Of a stretch of DNA of 64,000 nucleotides, positions 1 to 11,479 are shown one piece after another (positions within the stretch are counted from its first letter, which is position 1; each line of letters starts with the position of its first letter). The translations under genes and the position numbers were made by a program. The notes below the pieces were generated by a model. That model was not told the origin of the DNA. It saw only the letters and a program-made list of their open reading frames with translations, and searched no databases. This DNA is from Polydactylus sextarius (lineage: Eukaryota > Chordata > Actinopteri > Polynemidae): contig CM028906.1 in NCBI GenBank assembly GCA_016801845.1, positions 4,574,501-4,638,500 of the forward strand. Direction: 5' to 3'.

Positions 1-504
1 AATCCTGTAGGTTGCATCGTGGACGGTGATGTGTGATGTGTGGGACGAGGCAGCCACTTGCTGTTCAGTCGTAGTCATTACACAGATACAAAAACCTCAA
101 GCTGCTTTTACATTGAATGGTCTCCAAACACCAGCAACAATTATCAGTCAAGTTTTTAATGATCTGAGATGGTGAAGTGAGATTTTTCAGCTTGTCACAG
201 AGAAGAAAGATGATAAATTAGATTGAAAAACATAGATGAATAATACACTAAGAATAATTTATAAGTTCCCAGTATAAATTAGTTGTTCTCATCAGAAGAG
301 ACGGTTCCAGAGGTTAATTTTACATTAGATTCAATATAAAATGACAGAAATCTACATAATCTCAAATGACATCATTTTGGAAATTAAATAAATACAAATA
401 AATAAAATCATATTAGTAATATATTTAAAATGCATTTAAAATAACTGACCAATGAACACTAGTGTATGTATAAAGTTTTGTTTAAGGATTTTGAGTGTAT
501 ACTA

Positions 505-595
505 CGTACATCCATCCATTTTCCATTTTCCACATGTTTTGTTGCATCAGCTCCCGGAGAATGTGCAAACTCCACACAGACCTCAACATGACATG
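505..595. repeat. Decayed interspersed repeat fragment
   Basis: The stretch from 'ACATCCATCCATTTTCC' to 'GTGCAAACTCCACACAGA' resembles a sequence pair often seen in fish interspersed repeats, where a CATCCATCCATTTTC block is followed by a block ending in GCAAACTCCACACAG. The region between them is shortened. The identification rests on memory of the motif pair, and the family is not named. Confidence 0.4.
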
Positions 596-1291
596 CCCTC
601 AACCAAATATATATATATATACAGTATATATATATATACCAAGTTAAATGACTCAGCAAACTGAGCAGTGAGGGAGAAAAAGAGGAAATGAAAAAACAAA
701 TGGTAAAATGAAAGTTTCCTTTTTATCTAACTATGTGACTCAAATCTGTGTTTTTCATTCATGAATCTGGTTAAATCAAAATCAGTTTTTCAAAATCATT
801 CACTTGTGTAATTTATATTGTCTTTCTTATGTTGTTATTGTAAATCATCTTTTTTTATTTGAACTATTTATTGACTACTCATAATCTTCTTATTTTCCAT
901 TAAAATATTTACAACCATGTCTCTTTTCTTGCTGCTTCAATCTTTTTGATTTATTACCCCAAACTGACTTTTAATACTCATGTTCTTATTATAGGACTCA
1001 TTTCTCACTTCCTTTCACTTCCTTGTTTGAATCTACTATTTTCACATTTACTTTAGATTACTTTTATTGTCTGGAACTTTCTTTGTCACTAGATCTTTTG
1101 ATTTTTTGTTATTCTTGTGTCCTTTTATATATATTTTAGTTACTTTTTATTTTATCTTCTCACTGGATTTTAAAAATCTTTTTAGTTACTCTGGATCTTT
1201 TATTCATCTTCGTCTGTTTCTTGGTGTTTAATAACGGTTTGCACTTCACTCTTGTTCATCCTGAACTCGTCCTTTTTGAATCTCTACCGGT

Positions 1292-1325
1292 AGTGACGTC
1301 ACTCCCCAGCTAAGCTTCACGTGAC
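1292..1325 (+). promoter_or_regulatory. ctsd: ctsd proximal promoter: CRE-like palindrome plus E-box
   Basis: AGTGACGTCACT at 1292-1303 is a perfect 12-bp palindrome containing the CREB/ATF core TGACGTCA. Thirteen bases further on, TCACGTGA at 1317-1324 is an E-box within TTCACGTGAC, one base off the CLEAR consensus GTCACGTGAC bound by TFEB-family factors that drive lysosomal genes. Both lie 88-121 bases before the ctsd start codon. The motifs are seen directly; binding is inferred. Confidence 0.6.
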
Positions 1326-1412
1326 GGTGACTGTGTCCCAGTCAGCTGATAAAAGTCGGTTGTTTGTGCTCGGTCATCGTCGGTTTGTGTCGCTGCTGTA
1401 ACCGGAGCCACG

Positions 1413-4400
1413 ATGAGGAGCCTGGTTCTGTTCGTGTTCGCTGCTTTAGCTTTGACCAACGACGCGCTGGTCCGGTAAGAAACACACCGGAGAGTTAGTT
1501 TGTTTGAACAGAACTGACGGCTGCTGACACACACACGCACACGCACGCGCACACAGTGTTAACTCTGTTACTTAACGCTAAACGGCTGAAAACCTTCGGC
1601 CGTGAACACAATATACGGAGTGTGAGCTAACTGCTAACAGCGAGCTGCTAGCTGTAGCTTCATGTATATATCAGAGCAGAAACATGATCTTATATGTTTC
1701 AGCTCCATTACTGCGTCTTACGAGTGTGATCTGCTCTTTGTTGCAATCTGATCTCGTGACTTTCTGTGAGCAGGAAAACGTGAAGCAGATACGGTGCAAC
1801 TGTTTAATAAGAAACCTTATCTGAGATCCAGTAGCTGTCTGACATTAGTAACCCTGTAGCTGCTGCAGTCGTGATTCAGCACAGTTTAATTATTTGAACT
1901 ATCAGGGTTTATTAATGAATTACTGAGCCATATGTTGAATGTGGATGTTAATTTATTATTGTAGAGTTGGATGTTGATGCACTTAACAGATACATTTAAA
2001 ATATCTCTCTGTCAGGACTGTAAAACTCCGCTACTGCAACCAAAACAAAAAGACAACAGGGTGTTGTGTTTTTCCAGGCAGCTGTGGAAATGGTGGAGCA
2101 AACAAAACAAGTCCAACTGTTATGAAAAATGCTCCAATACCAATTTCAGGGTACTCAGTTCCTTAGCATTATGATGGGAAGATATTGTTTTGTATATGTT
2201 GTTGTCAGTTTGTGCAGGAAGTAACTGGTTTTGTTTTGTTTACACTACATGAGGTTGATGATTGCTTGTTGCTTTGGACAGTAGCCAGGCTGATAAAACT
2301 CACCTCACTGAGCAAAGTCCTTTCTTTCATTGTGTATTTGTTGTCTCCAGGCTCAGAGGAAAATGGAGAGAAAGAATAAGAAAGCTCTAAAAAAGGTGCA
2401 TGTGCATTGTAAAGATCTTTCACTTTATAGATCATAAAATGACCGTGTGAACCAGCTCTACTGGAGGCAAACAGAAACAGGGATTGGTCCAGTTACTCAC
2501 TTTGTAATAAATCCAGATGATGTGACAATGACTGCAGAGAAATGAAGAGTGAGGCATGTTCACACCTGTCCGCTCTCATAACCAGTCAGACTCAACACAC
2601 TGGACCGATGTGCTTCTCTTATATTTGTTTTATTTGTAAGAGCTGAGCTGTGACAGCTCATCACAGAAGTTCACGCTTTCACACTTCAAGTAGTTATATG
2701 AATCATTAGTTTTTGTTTTTGTAGCGTTTATGCCTTTAGTATAATTTGTTCTCAGGATATTAAATATTGTTTGCCAAATGCTTCTTTGTGAAATATGTTA
2801 CAGCTTCTCTTTTGAAACTTGTTTTTTGTTTCTGTTTTTTTTTTTTTACACCTTATAGATTAAATAATTATTAGATGAACTGACGACTCGATGAGTCATT
2901 GCCTCGTTTCAGCGAAGAAGAACAGATAACAAGCTCACACTAAAAGTAAAAAAGGAAGCTTCCACTCCCTCAGTTTGTGGTAACTCATGAGTTGTGGTCA
3001 CAGTTTGACTGCCAGTATTCTCATGTTTTGACACAATCTCTCACACACGGAAACTAACAGCCTCAGTGTGACCTCAGTGTAAACTGAGGTGCTTTAGCAG
3101 AAAACTTTTTTAATGTTTGATTCCTTCAAGAGGAAATGGTGCTGACTCTGGAGCAGCATGTTTACTTTTCATGACCTCATAGTCGAAACATATAGACATA
3201 TTGATTTGAACAGTGTCGGATGTCAACAAGTATTGGTGTCATGCGTCGCTGTGTTGTGTTTAACTGATATTGCAACATGTTCTGACTGATAGCTGCAGAT
3301 AAGGGTGCAGAAGTGGGTCAGCTATTGCCTGCCACAGTTTACCATTGTTTTCTATATGAAACACTTTGTACATTAGGTTAATAACTATCCTAAATAATTT
3401 AGTTTTTGTGTTTATTACCATCCAGAATTCCCTTAAAGAAATTCCGTTCCATCAGACGGGAGCTGACGGACTCAGGGAGCAAAGTGGAGGAGCTTTTGGC
3501 CAAACAACACTCCCTTAAGTACAACTTTGGCTTTCCCTCCAGTAATGGACCCACTCCAGAAACCCTGAAGAACTACCTTGACGTAAGCATCGCTGTGCAA
3601 ACCACTGACCTGTGGACCCTTAAGTCTTCACTTTCCCTAATGAAGCGCCTAGAAGCTAAAAGCCCAGTTGGGGGGCGGGTGGATATGGGCAGAGCCGCCA
3701 CAACAAAGGTCCTCTTGTGTTGTCACGACCGCCTCTGCCCTTTTTCTGTAAATCCTCCACAGCTGAATGGAAAATTACACTTTCCTGTCATGACCATTAA
3801 ATATGGTGCAGGATCATAGCAGCTTCAAGCCTGAGGAGGAAACTCAACCTCAGTGTGTGACCACTGAGTCAGTGTCTGTGTTCTGGTCAGCTGATGGATT
3901 GGTTTGCTACCAGTTTTTCCTGAACATATGAAGTAACCACATTATCTGCAATAACCACAGTCAGGCTATCAACACTGAGACAAGAGACAGCTGATTTTCA
4001 GCAGATTTCTGCTCATTGAAGTGGACAAAAATGACCCTCTAAAACTAGTCTGATGTTGGTCACACAGGGAAAGTTTTGGTAAAGCACTGACTTAAGTTCA
4101 GTCACAAAAGAATTTTAAAATTTCCTTTACAAAGGCCTTTGTGCTGCTTGTCCAAGTCCAGGTAGCTTTAATTTGATTATGTCAATAGGAATCAATAGTT
4201 ACATGAAGCTGGTGTAATAATACACAAATATATCTGCTGTACTGGATTACGTATTAATGTTGGTGCAACATGTGGTTTTCTTGTATGTGGTAAATTTAAA
4301 ATGGTGCAGAATCCCTGTTAACATTTTGTTTTCACATGTGTTTGTGTGTAAATGATTGATATAAACAGAAACATTACATCTGCCAACCTGCTGCATTGAA

Positions 4401-7400
4401 TTATGGACTAGAGAGTTTGAGATTTTTCATTTAAAAAAAATTCATATTAGTTTCAATCAGAAACAGCTGTTATTCTGCTCTGTTCAGAGCCATCAGAGTC
4501 CACTAACAAAGGTAATTTTACCACACAAGGAGCTGCTGATCTGTCACTGCATCGAATGGTTGGTTAGTTTGTGTTATTGTTCAACTTTGTGGAGGAAGAT
4601 ACGTCAATACAATATAAAAACTGGTTTCTGATTAAAACAAAAAAGGCTCTTCCTCTTTAACCAAAGGCAAACAAGTGTTGTTTACCACAAACCAGCAGTG
4701 TGTTGAAAGCTCAGACAGATTTAGTTGTTATTTTCCAGTAAACAACTCCAGCTGAGAGAACAAATAACTCTGCAGCTGATCTGGCATCCTGATGAAAACA
4801 CTGGTCATATCTGTCGCAGCAGTGAAGCAGAGTCTGATGATTAAAACAATGTCGCCAGGCGTCGGCAGCTGTCGGTGTCAGCAAATGTTATGAGGACGCA
4901 GGTCACACAGTCACTGAGTCATGTCGGTACATCAGCTGCTTTGTTGTCATGCACTACACTGGATGGAGGAAGTAATGATTGGTTTATAAAAAAGCTGAAG
5001 CAAACTTTTGCTGTCAAATGCTGTTTATGAAATTTTGTTAAGTCATTCGGGGAGCAGCACTTCCTCCTTCTGGGTTTCTTTTCTTTGTGGTTTATTCTGT
5101 GATTGATTCAGTCACGTGACAGAACAGATTACATTCTCTATTTCAGCTTAGTCATATGCGGTCATATCAAATTATTTATGTTTGGTTATAAATGATTTCC
5201 TGCCCCCACCCCATTAAAAAGGGGACAAATGGATTGTAATCATGAGCATGCTGTTGTTTCTTTCTGCCAGGCTCAGTATTACGGTGACATCACCCTGGGA
5301 ACCCCCCCCCAGACCTTCAGTGTGGTGTTTGACACAGGTTCTTCCAACCTGTGGGTACCCTCCGTTCACTGCTCGCTCCTTGACATCGCCTGTCGTGAGT
5401 CATCACAGACGTTTCAGCTTTGAGGTCTTATTTATTCTCTGTGAAATGTTGTCGGTACTAAATGCAACGTGTGTTTTTGCAGTCCTTCACCACAAATATA
5501 ATGCTGCAAAGTCCAGCACATACATTAAAAATGGCACTGCCTTCGCCATCCAGTATGGATCCGGCAGTTTGTCGGGCTACCTCAGTCAGGACACATGCAC
5601 GGTGAGTCTCACTCGTCAGAGCCATCTTTGCTGTGGTTTTATGAACCTCTTATAACGTTTTAAAACACTTTTGTTTGCAGATCGGAGACATATCTGTGGA
5701 GAAGCAGATCTTCGGCGAGGCCATCAAGCAGCCCGGCGTGGCGTTCATCGCTGCCAAGTTTGATGGGATCCTTGGCATGGCCTACCCGCGCATTTCTGTG
5801 GACGGGGTGGCGCCGGTTTTTGACAACATCATGAGTCAGAAAAAGGTGGAGAAGAACGTCTTCTCCTTCTACCTGAACAGGTGAGACCACCGAGGACCAA
5901 ACATTAAATGGTTAAATACCAGATTCTGTCAACACGCATTTCTGTGAAGCTCAAGAACAATCGCGATTCTTTTCCATCAAAGATTCAGGACAGAATCCAG
6001 AATCAGCCGACTTCAGAAACTAAACTAACTCGGTAAAGTGATGGATGATGGACCATGTTTGTGAAACTCTTTGTTTTCAAGTCTCTGTAATCCTGCTCAG
6101 CTGTGACTGAGACTGTAATTTTGCAAGAAATTGTGACCTGATGATTCTGACTTTTCACTGATGTTAATCAAAAAAAAAAAAAAAAAAAAAAAGGGGGCAA
6201 AACCCATAACCTCAACCCTTTTGTGAGTTTTTTGCACATCCGGTTAAGAAAAGGTTTTGTTTTATGGTCAGTCTCAGTGTTTATAGCCTGGTTCCTGCAG
6301 CAGATTTGTTTGGTCCTAATGTGAACCAGGAGCTTTCTTTATGCCAATATGTTGTTTATTTTGCAATTTAAGTAGTAGTAGATCATATGATTATGGTGAT
6401 GATGTAATTTTCTGTGCTTTATGTTTGTGCTGGTCTGCACTGGGTGACACAAGTCCGTCAGTGATGGGGAGCGAAAACGAAAACAAAACCAGTCCCTGTG
6501 GTTTATTTTGGATACAACATACTGACCACAGCTGATGTGAGCCAGGCTCATTCCAACTGAGAGACTCAAAAACATGGAGAATACGTTGTACAAACGCCAG
6601 CCGACGCCCCCTGATGGCAGCAGATAACAACAACAACATGCAGCTTGATCGATTGCCCAAATTGTGGAAAATGTGACAAGATCTTTTAATGTTTTAACTG
6701 AAGGCTTTTTTTTTTTTTTAATAAAAGGGAATTTTAATTTCAACATTATAACACATACACAGTGTTTTAGCTTCTCTTAGTTCTTATTTTGGTCTCATGT
6801 CCTCCAGCCTGAGCGTTTCCCACAGTGATCAGTGATTATCTGGTGAAGAAAGTGAAGCATGTTGCAGCAGTAGAGCTGCATATTTTTCTCACAACTCTTG
6901 AATCCATGTTTTTCTCCACAGACATTAATGTTTGCTCTGTTTGAATGAAGCATAACAACTAGTGACACAAGAGCTGAATGAAATGGTTTAAAATGGAAAA
7001 AAGCTGAGAGAATTTAGAGAGAGACTTTAATATCATCCTGGTGATTCTTTCACACTGGTATTTTTGACTTCTACAGCGACTGTAACATAATGCTTCCTCT
7101 CATTCTCAGGAACCCAGACACAATGCCCGGTGGCGAGCTGCTGTTGGGAGGAACAGACCCCAAATACTACACCGGCGACTTCCAATACGTCAACGTCACG
7201 CGACAGGCGTACTGGCAGATCCACATGGACCAGTGAGTGCTCAGATCTCACATTCACAAAAGATTGTAGAAACGGAAGGGCTCTGTGCCATTTAGACTCT
7301 AATATAAATATATAAATAAAATTTAATCATATAAAAATAATAAAATGAATTGTGTGTGACAGACTGGTCGTGGGCAGTCAGCTGACTCTGTGTAAGGGCG

Positions 7401-8417
7401 GCTGTGAGGCCATCGTGGACACTGGGACGTCTCTGATCACCGGACCCTCTGCTGAAGTCAGGGCCCTACAGAAGGCCATCGGAGCCACGCCACTCATCCA
7501 GGGAGAGGTGAGGTCTAATCCGCAACTACTCAACTCTGCAGTGACAGCTGTTTAGTTTGTCCTTTCAAACATGATCTCTGTGAATTGGGGTGTTGTCAAC
7601 TCTCAACCTTCACCTGTTCTCGGCAACCAGCTAATTGTCAGCGTTAGTGTCATGGTAACCATGACACAGTCAAGAAGTCATTCTTCATAAGTTTAAGTTC
7701 ACTATGTGATTAGCCAATTTAATACCTGTCTTACCTTTAACAAGTGTTTTATTTCCCTAATTAACTCCAGATAAAGTCATGATGCAGATGAACAAGCTGC
7801 TGTTTGTGTTTCAGTACATGGTGAACTGTGACAAGGTCCCATCACTTCCTGTCATCACCTTCAATGTGGGCGGACAGAGCTACAGTCTGACTGGAGAACA
7901 GTACATCCTCAAGGTGAGACTGAGACTGTGTGCAGGATGTGTTGTGTAATGGTCCAGCAGGGGGTGACACAGAGTCAGCTTCTCTTCAGCAACAATACAA
8001 CAACTGTGACTCTGTGGTTGCGTCATTTAAAAAAGAAAAAACAAGTGCAGCTTTGTTTCATGAGGCAAAGCCAGGAGGAGGCTGATTTGTTGTCTGAGGG
8101 GCGATTTACACATTTTCATGTTGTTGTTTTTACGCAACACTGGAGATTGTTTATGTCTATATTATATATAACGATGGCACGATATTTAATTTGTCAGACA
8201 CTCACAGCAGCTGTCACGCTGGCCTTGTGTCTTGTTTCTACTTCCTGTCGTGCAGGAGTCTCAGGCTGGAAAGACCATCTGTCTGAGCGGCTTCATGGGT
8301 CTGGACATCCCCGCCCCCGCCGGGCCCCTGTGGATTCTAGGAGACGTGTTCATCGGCCAGTACTACACCGTCTTCGACCGAGACAACAACAGGGTGGGCT
8401 TTGCGAAGTCCAAGTAA
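1413..8417 (+). CDS. ctsd: Cathepsin D, lysosomal aspartic protease (9 exons)
   Basis: Exons: 1413-1474, 3426-3582, 5271-5394, 5483-5601, 5681-5880, 7110-7232, 7363-7507, 7815-7913, 8256-8417. All junctions are GT-AG and phases match, giving 1191 nt and 396 aa, the normal family size. Residues 1 to about 18 form a hydrophobic signal peptide, followed by a basic propeptide (IPLKKFRSIRREL). The two catalytic aspartates sit in FDTGSS (D94) and VDTGTS (D281). N-glycosylation sites are at NGT and NVT, the second in the classical heavy-chain position, where mannose-6-phosphate tagging would occur. The flap tyrosine is in IQYGSGS. The C-terminal LSGFMGLDIP and WILGDVFIGQYYTVFDR blocks are diagnostic for cathepsin D. 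The loop that mammals cleave into light and heavy chains is missing between DTCT and IGDISVEKQ, so the mature enzyme is probably single-chain. The start ATG has A at -3. Expected role: acid endoprotease of the lysosome. Confidence 0.97.
5111..5120. promoter_or_regulatory. ctsd: Perfect CLEAR-type palindrome in ctsd intron 2
   Basis: GTCACGTGAC matches the 10-base CLEAR consensus recognised by TFEB/TFE3/MITF. It lies in intron 2, 150 bases before exon 3 and 3.7 kb downstream of the start codon, inside a known lysosomal target gene. It could act as an intronic enhancer or mark an internal promoter. The motif is certain; its function is inference. Confidence 0.45.
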
Positions 8418-8785
8418 AGCATATCCATCTACTAGAACGACATTTCGGAGAGCAAAGCTACAAATCCAAGTTTCGGCTGCACACGTTTTCTGTTGCTTTG
8501 CAATCAAACAGTATTTAGCAATAGAGTTTGTGTAGAGCCTAAAATGCACTGATTTCCAGCAGCGTGTGAGAAACTGATCGAAGAGTTGTTTGGTTGAGTG
8601 ATTGGCTTGTGACTTGATCAGGGATCAGCTGACTGTATCAGTACTGCCCTTTTTAAAACGGTAAACAGATGTTTGTTTTGTAAATCAGGGAACGTGTTTT
8701 AAACAGACCACTTTTAATTTGCATTTTAGGAGGAAGTTGATCCTCTACTACTGAGTTTGTGATGTATCTTAATGTGATTGGCCTC

Positions 8786-8791
8786 AATAAA
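8786..8791 (+). promoter_or_regulatory. ctsd: Poly(A) signal of ctsd
   Basis: AATAAA lies 369 bases after the ctsd stop codon and is followed by T-rich sequence. It is the first canonical hexamer downstream of the gene, giving a 3' UTR of about 0.4 kb. Confidence 0.65.
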
Positions 8792-10802
8792 TACTTTTTA
8801 AAAGATTATCTGTTTTTATTGTGATTATGTAGCTTTAATTATAGATAAATCTTTGTTTAGCAGCTCAAAACACACAGGACACAGCTGGTCTACGGCTGCA
8901 TTGATTGGCTAGTTTGTGTGGTACTTTTACTCAAGTAAAGGATCTGATAACATTTATTTCTGGTTAAAACAAAAACCATCTTACTCTTTCATAAAAAGCT
9001 CTGTTTCTGCAGTAATCGTGCCCATAATGTCTTCTAGTCTTGGAAAAATTAATTTAATTTTCAGCCAATAAAGTCCAAGACTCAAATCCTCAAAAACTTT
9101 ATTATTCCTCACACACTTTGCATAAATCACTTTAATGTACAAAAAAAGTAAAAGTCAACTATACATTAACCATAGATTCCACAAAAGTAGTTATTTTACT
9201 GAAGATTTTCTCAATAAAATACAGTCCACATAAAAAAGTCTTTCAGCTGTTTTTAGTGTCAGTTTACGACTGAGTCTTAGGGTCACACATAAAAAAAAAA
9301 AAAACTTTCCAGGGGATTTTCTTAACTTTTTGCCTGTTGAGAATTAAGTCAAAAGTAATGAGAGGTAGGACATTTTATTTGGCACATCGAGAAAAAAGTC
9401 ACAAGGCAAAATAAAGAAAAAAATTAATCCTATTCTCATTCATTTTAATGTTGTTCTCAACAAGCAAAATTTATTAAGATTCTCCTTATTTTTTTTCTTT
9501 CTGTGTAGCTCTAATACCCTGTTGCAATCGGAAGATAAACGTTTCTTTTCACATGTTTTTCTCGGTTCAGTTTAGTAAAAGCTGTGCAGAGAGGACGATG
9601 GTTCAACGTGTAAATGATCAAGGTAGGATGTGGAAATATTGACACGCTGTTTCCTGTGATGAAGAAACCATCACTACAGTGAAATGGGGGAAGCTGAGGA
9701 GAAGAGGAACCTCATCACATTAATGTAAAAATCTGTTCAATACAACACTAATAACCTGATAATAATCACTTTCTAATAAGGCACTTTTTATAACAACTTT
9801 ATTAATTATTAATCATAAAACTGTAAACAGTTAATGAGAGCAACAACTACTCTTTTCAGCAGTTAGAGAAGCAGTTTACTGTTGAAGCAGTAAAATAATA
9901 ACTTAACACCAACTTTTGCTAAAGTCATATTAAAAAAGGGAAACTGGCTCTTAACGACTAACGTCTCCGTTCCTCCACACTCACACTTGCTATTTTGAGT
10001 TCACGAGAATTAACACAAGTACAGCAACATGCAGTGTGCTATAAATAAATAAACATGTGTCTGGCTTTATAACAGATGTGATGTCTTTTCCTGATATTTT
10101 ACATACAAAAACAATCAATCTGATTAATGAAAGTAATTGTTAGTGCGTAAGCCTTTTTTAAAACTTGTGCCTTATTGGAAAGTGCTGCTAAAGCATCTTA
10201 CTGATAGATTCGAAACATTAGCCACAAGTTGCTTTATCACACTATGGGTCTAACTTAAGACTTGTCCGTCTTTTCTATCTGTTATCATAACAGTGACGGG
10301 GCAGAAAACAAGAGCAGTCAGAGAGATTCTCAACCCCTGGTCCGTGGGCACATCAGACCACATAACAAATGCTTTAATTCAGCACCAACTGCTACGACCA
10401 TGACCAGGTAAGAGGATTATTAACCTGAATATAATAAATATATAATATATTTTTCCTCTAGAAAAAAGTCTGAAAAAGTCGGGTCATCATTCAGGGTCTA
10501 GTGACCTGAGGGTCTAAACCAACTGGTGGCGTGAAACTTCTTCTCCCCAGAGTTTGTTCTTCTCACACACCAGTGACCTGGAGAGATGCGACCGTGACGC
10601 GGAGACTCAAACAGTGACTTGAGCAATTTAACTAACAGCAGGGGAGGACAGTGTTACCCATACATGGAAGAGACTGTGGCGCCGCCATAGTTTAATGTGC
10701 TCCGCCATGGTTTTAAAACCCGGCCGGTGATAATTGCCCTCATTACGGCACTTGGTAACCATAATGCTAATGGTAATGCTCTAGCGCATGTTAAACACCT
10801 GG

Positions 10803-11003
10803 GGGGAGCCTGGATAGCCAAGTGGTTATGGCATATCACATTGCCGTATTTATGCCATGCAGCTGTTCGGCAGTTTGAGTCCAAACCCATATAAGTTTTC
10901 CTGCATGTGTTCTCCTCCAATCCTGTCTCTCTATACTGTCTCTATCATTAAAGGCAACAATTCCCAACAAATAATGATTAATGAAAAAAAAAAAAAAAAA
11001 AAA
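10803..11003 (+). mobile_element. tRNA-derived SINE, copy 1
   Basis: The head looks like a tRNA: box A-like TAGCCAAGTGG and box B-like GTTTGAGTCCA are about 50 bases apart, as in RNA polymerase III internal promoters. A tRNA-unrelated body follows, containing CTGTCTCTCTATACTGTCTC and ATCATTAAAGGCAA, and the element ends in a run of about 20 A. The same body and tail occur in two other places in this window. The tRNA part cannot fold into a proper cloverleaf, so this is a retroposon and not a tRNA gene. It is close to full length. Confidence 0.8.
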
Positions 11004-11107
11004 CACCACTCCTAGATGATGCATGCTTGCTGCTACAGATCATGTGCTCATTTGCTAATTTTTCCCAAAATGGGTCTTAAAAAAAGGTCTCGTCTTCAGG
11101 TCAATAT

Positions 11108-11144
11108 GGTATATATATGTATATATATATATATATATACATAT

Positions 11145-11232
<88 letters not shown>
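11108..11232. repeat. (TA)n microsatellite, about 125 bp
   Basis: This is an almost pure TA alternation with a few C or G interruptions at its left end. It lies between the SINE and the 3' end of the cadherin gene. Reading frames across it encode only Tyr-Ile repeats and are not genes. Confidence 0.95.
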
Positions 11233-11237
<5 letters not shown>

Positions 11238-11479
11238 AGTTATGATGCTGTATTCTAAGATACTCACAGTAGAAAATAAATAAGTTCTGAATCCGGGACT
11301 CTGTTCTTGAGGTTTTGCAGTAATCCAGACATGTTGGACACGTTTGTGGTCCTGGACTGCTAAGTCCTCCACTGTGGGCTGCAGTCTCCAAAAAAGTGAG
11401 AAAACAAAGTGTTGTGCTCAGTTTTCTCTGGCTGGAGTTCGACCTTTGACCTTTGCTGTCAGCCCTTCAGCTCCCAGAA

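Larger units (their letters stand above)
1..1412. other. Upstream flank and promoter region of ctsd
   Basis: No coding region is supported here. The first 1.2 kb is AT-rich. It holds a short TA tract near 608-638, a decayed interspersed repeat at about 505-595, and T-rich low-complexity sequence from 840 to 1210. The last 130 bases before the ctsd start codon become CpG-richer and contain a CRE-like palindrome and an E-box, so the promoter and 5' UTR of ctsd probably lie in about 1260-1412. I see no TATA box. Confidence 0.7.
8418..11479. other. Convergent intergenic region, ctsd 3' end to cdhr5-like 3' end
   Basis: After the ctsd poly(A) signal there is about 1.9 kb of unremarkable AT-rich DNA (8.8-10.65 kb) in which I recognise nothing. 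Then come a tRNA-derived SINE (10803-11003), a long TA tract (11108-11232) and about 240 bases that may be the 3' UTR of the minus-strand cadherin gene. I could not place a convincing minus-strand poly(A) signal. Confidence 0.7.

Noticed and set aside
6339..6746. 135-codon minus-strand frame in ctsd intron 5
   Set aside because: It starts in an A/T homopolymer, has no recognisable motif and is wholly inside an intron.
7928..8518. 196-codon plus-strand frame overlapping ctsd exon 9
   Set aside because: It runs in a different frame from the cathepsin exon; the in-frame reading gives the conserved C-terminus.
10814..10890. tRNA gene suggested by box A and box B
   Set aside because: The arms do not pair as a cloverleaf, and the sequence continues into a SINE body and poly-A.
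11016..11391. Tyr-Ile repeat proteins on both strands
   Set aside because: They are only translations of the TA microsatellite.
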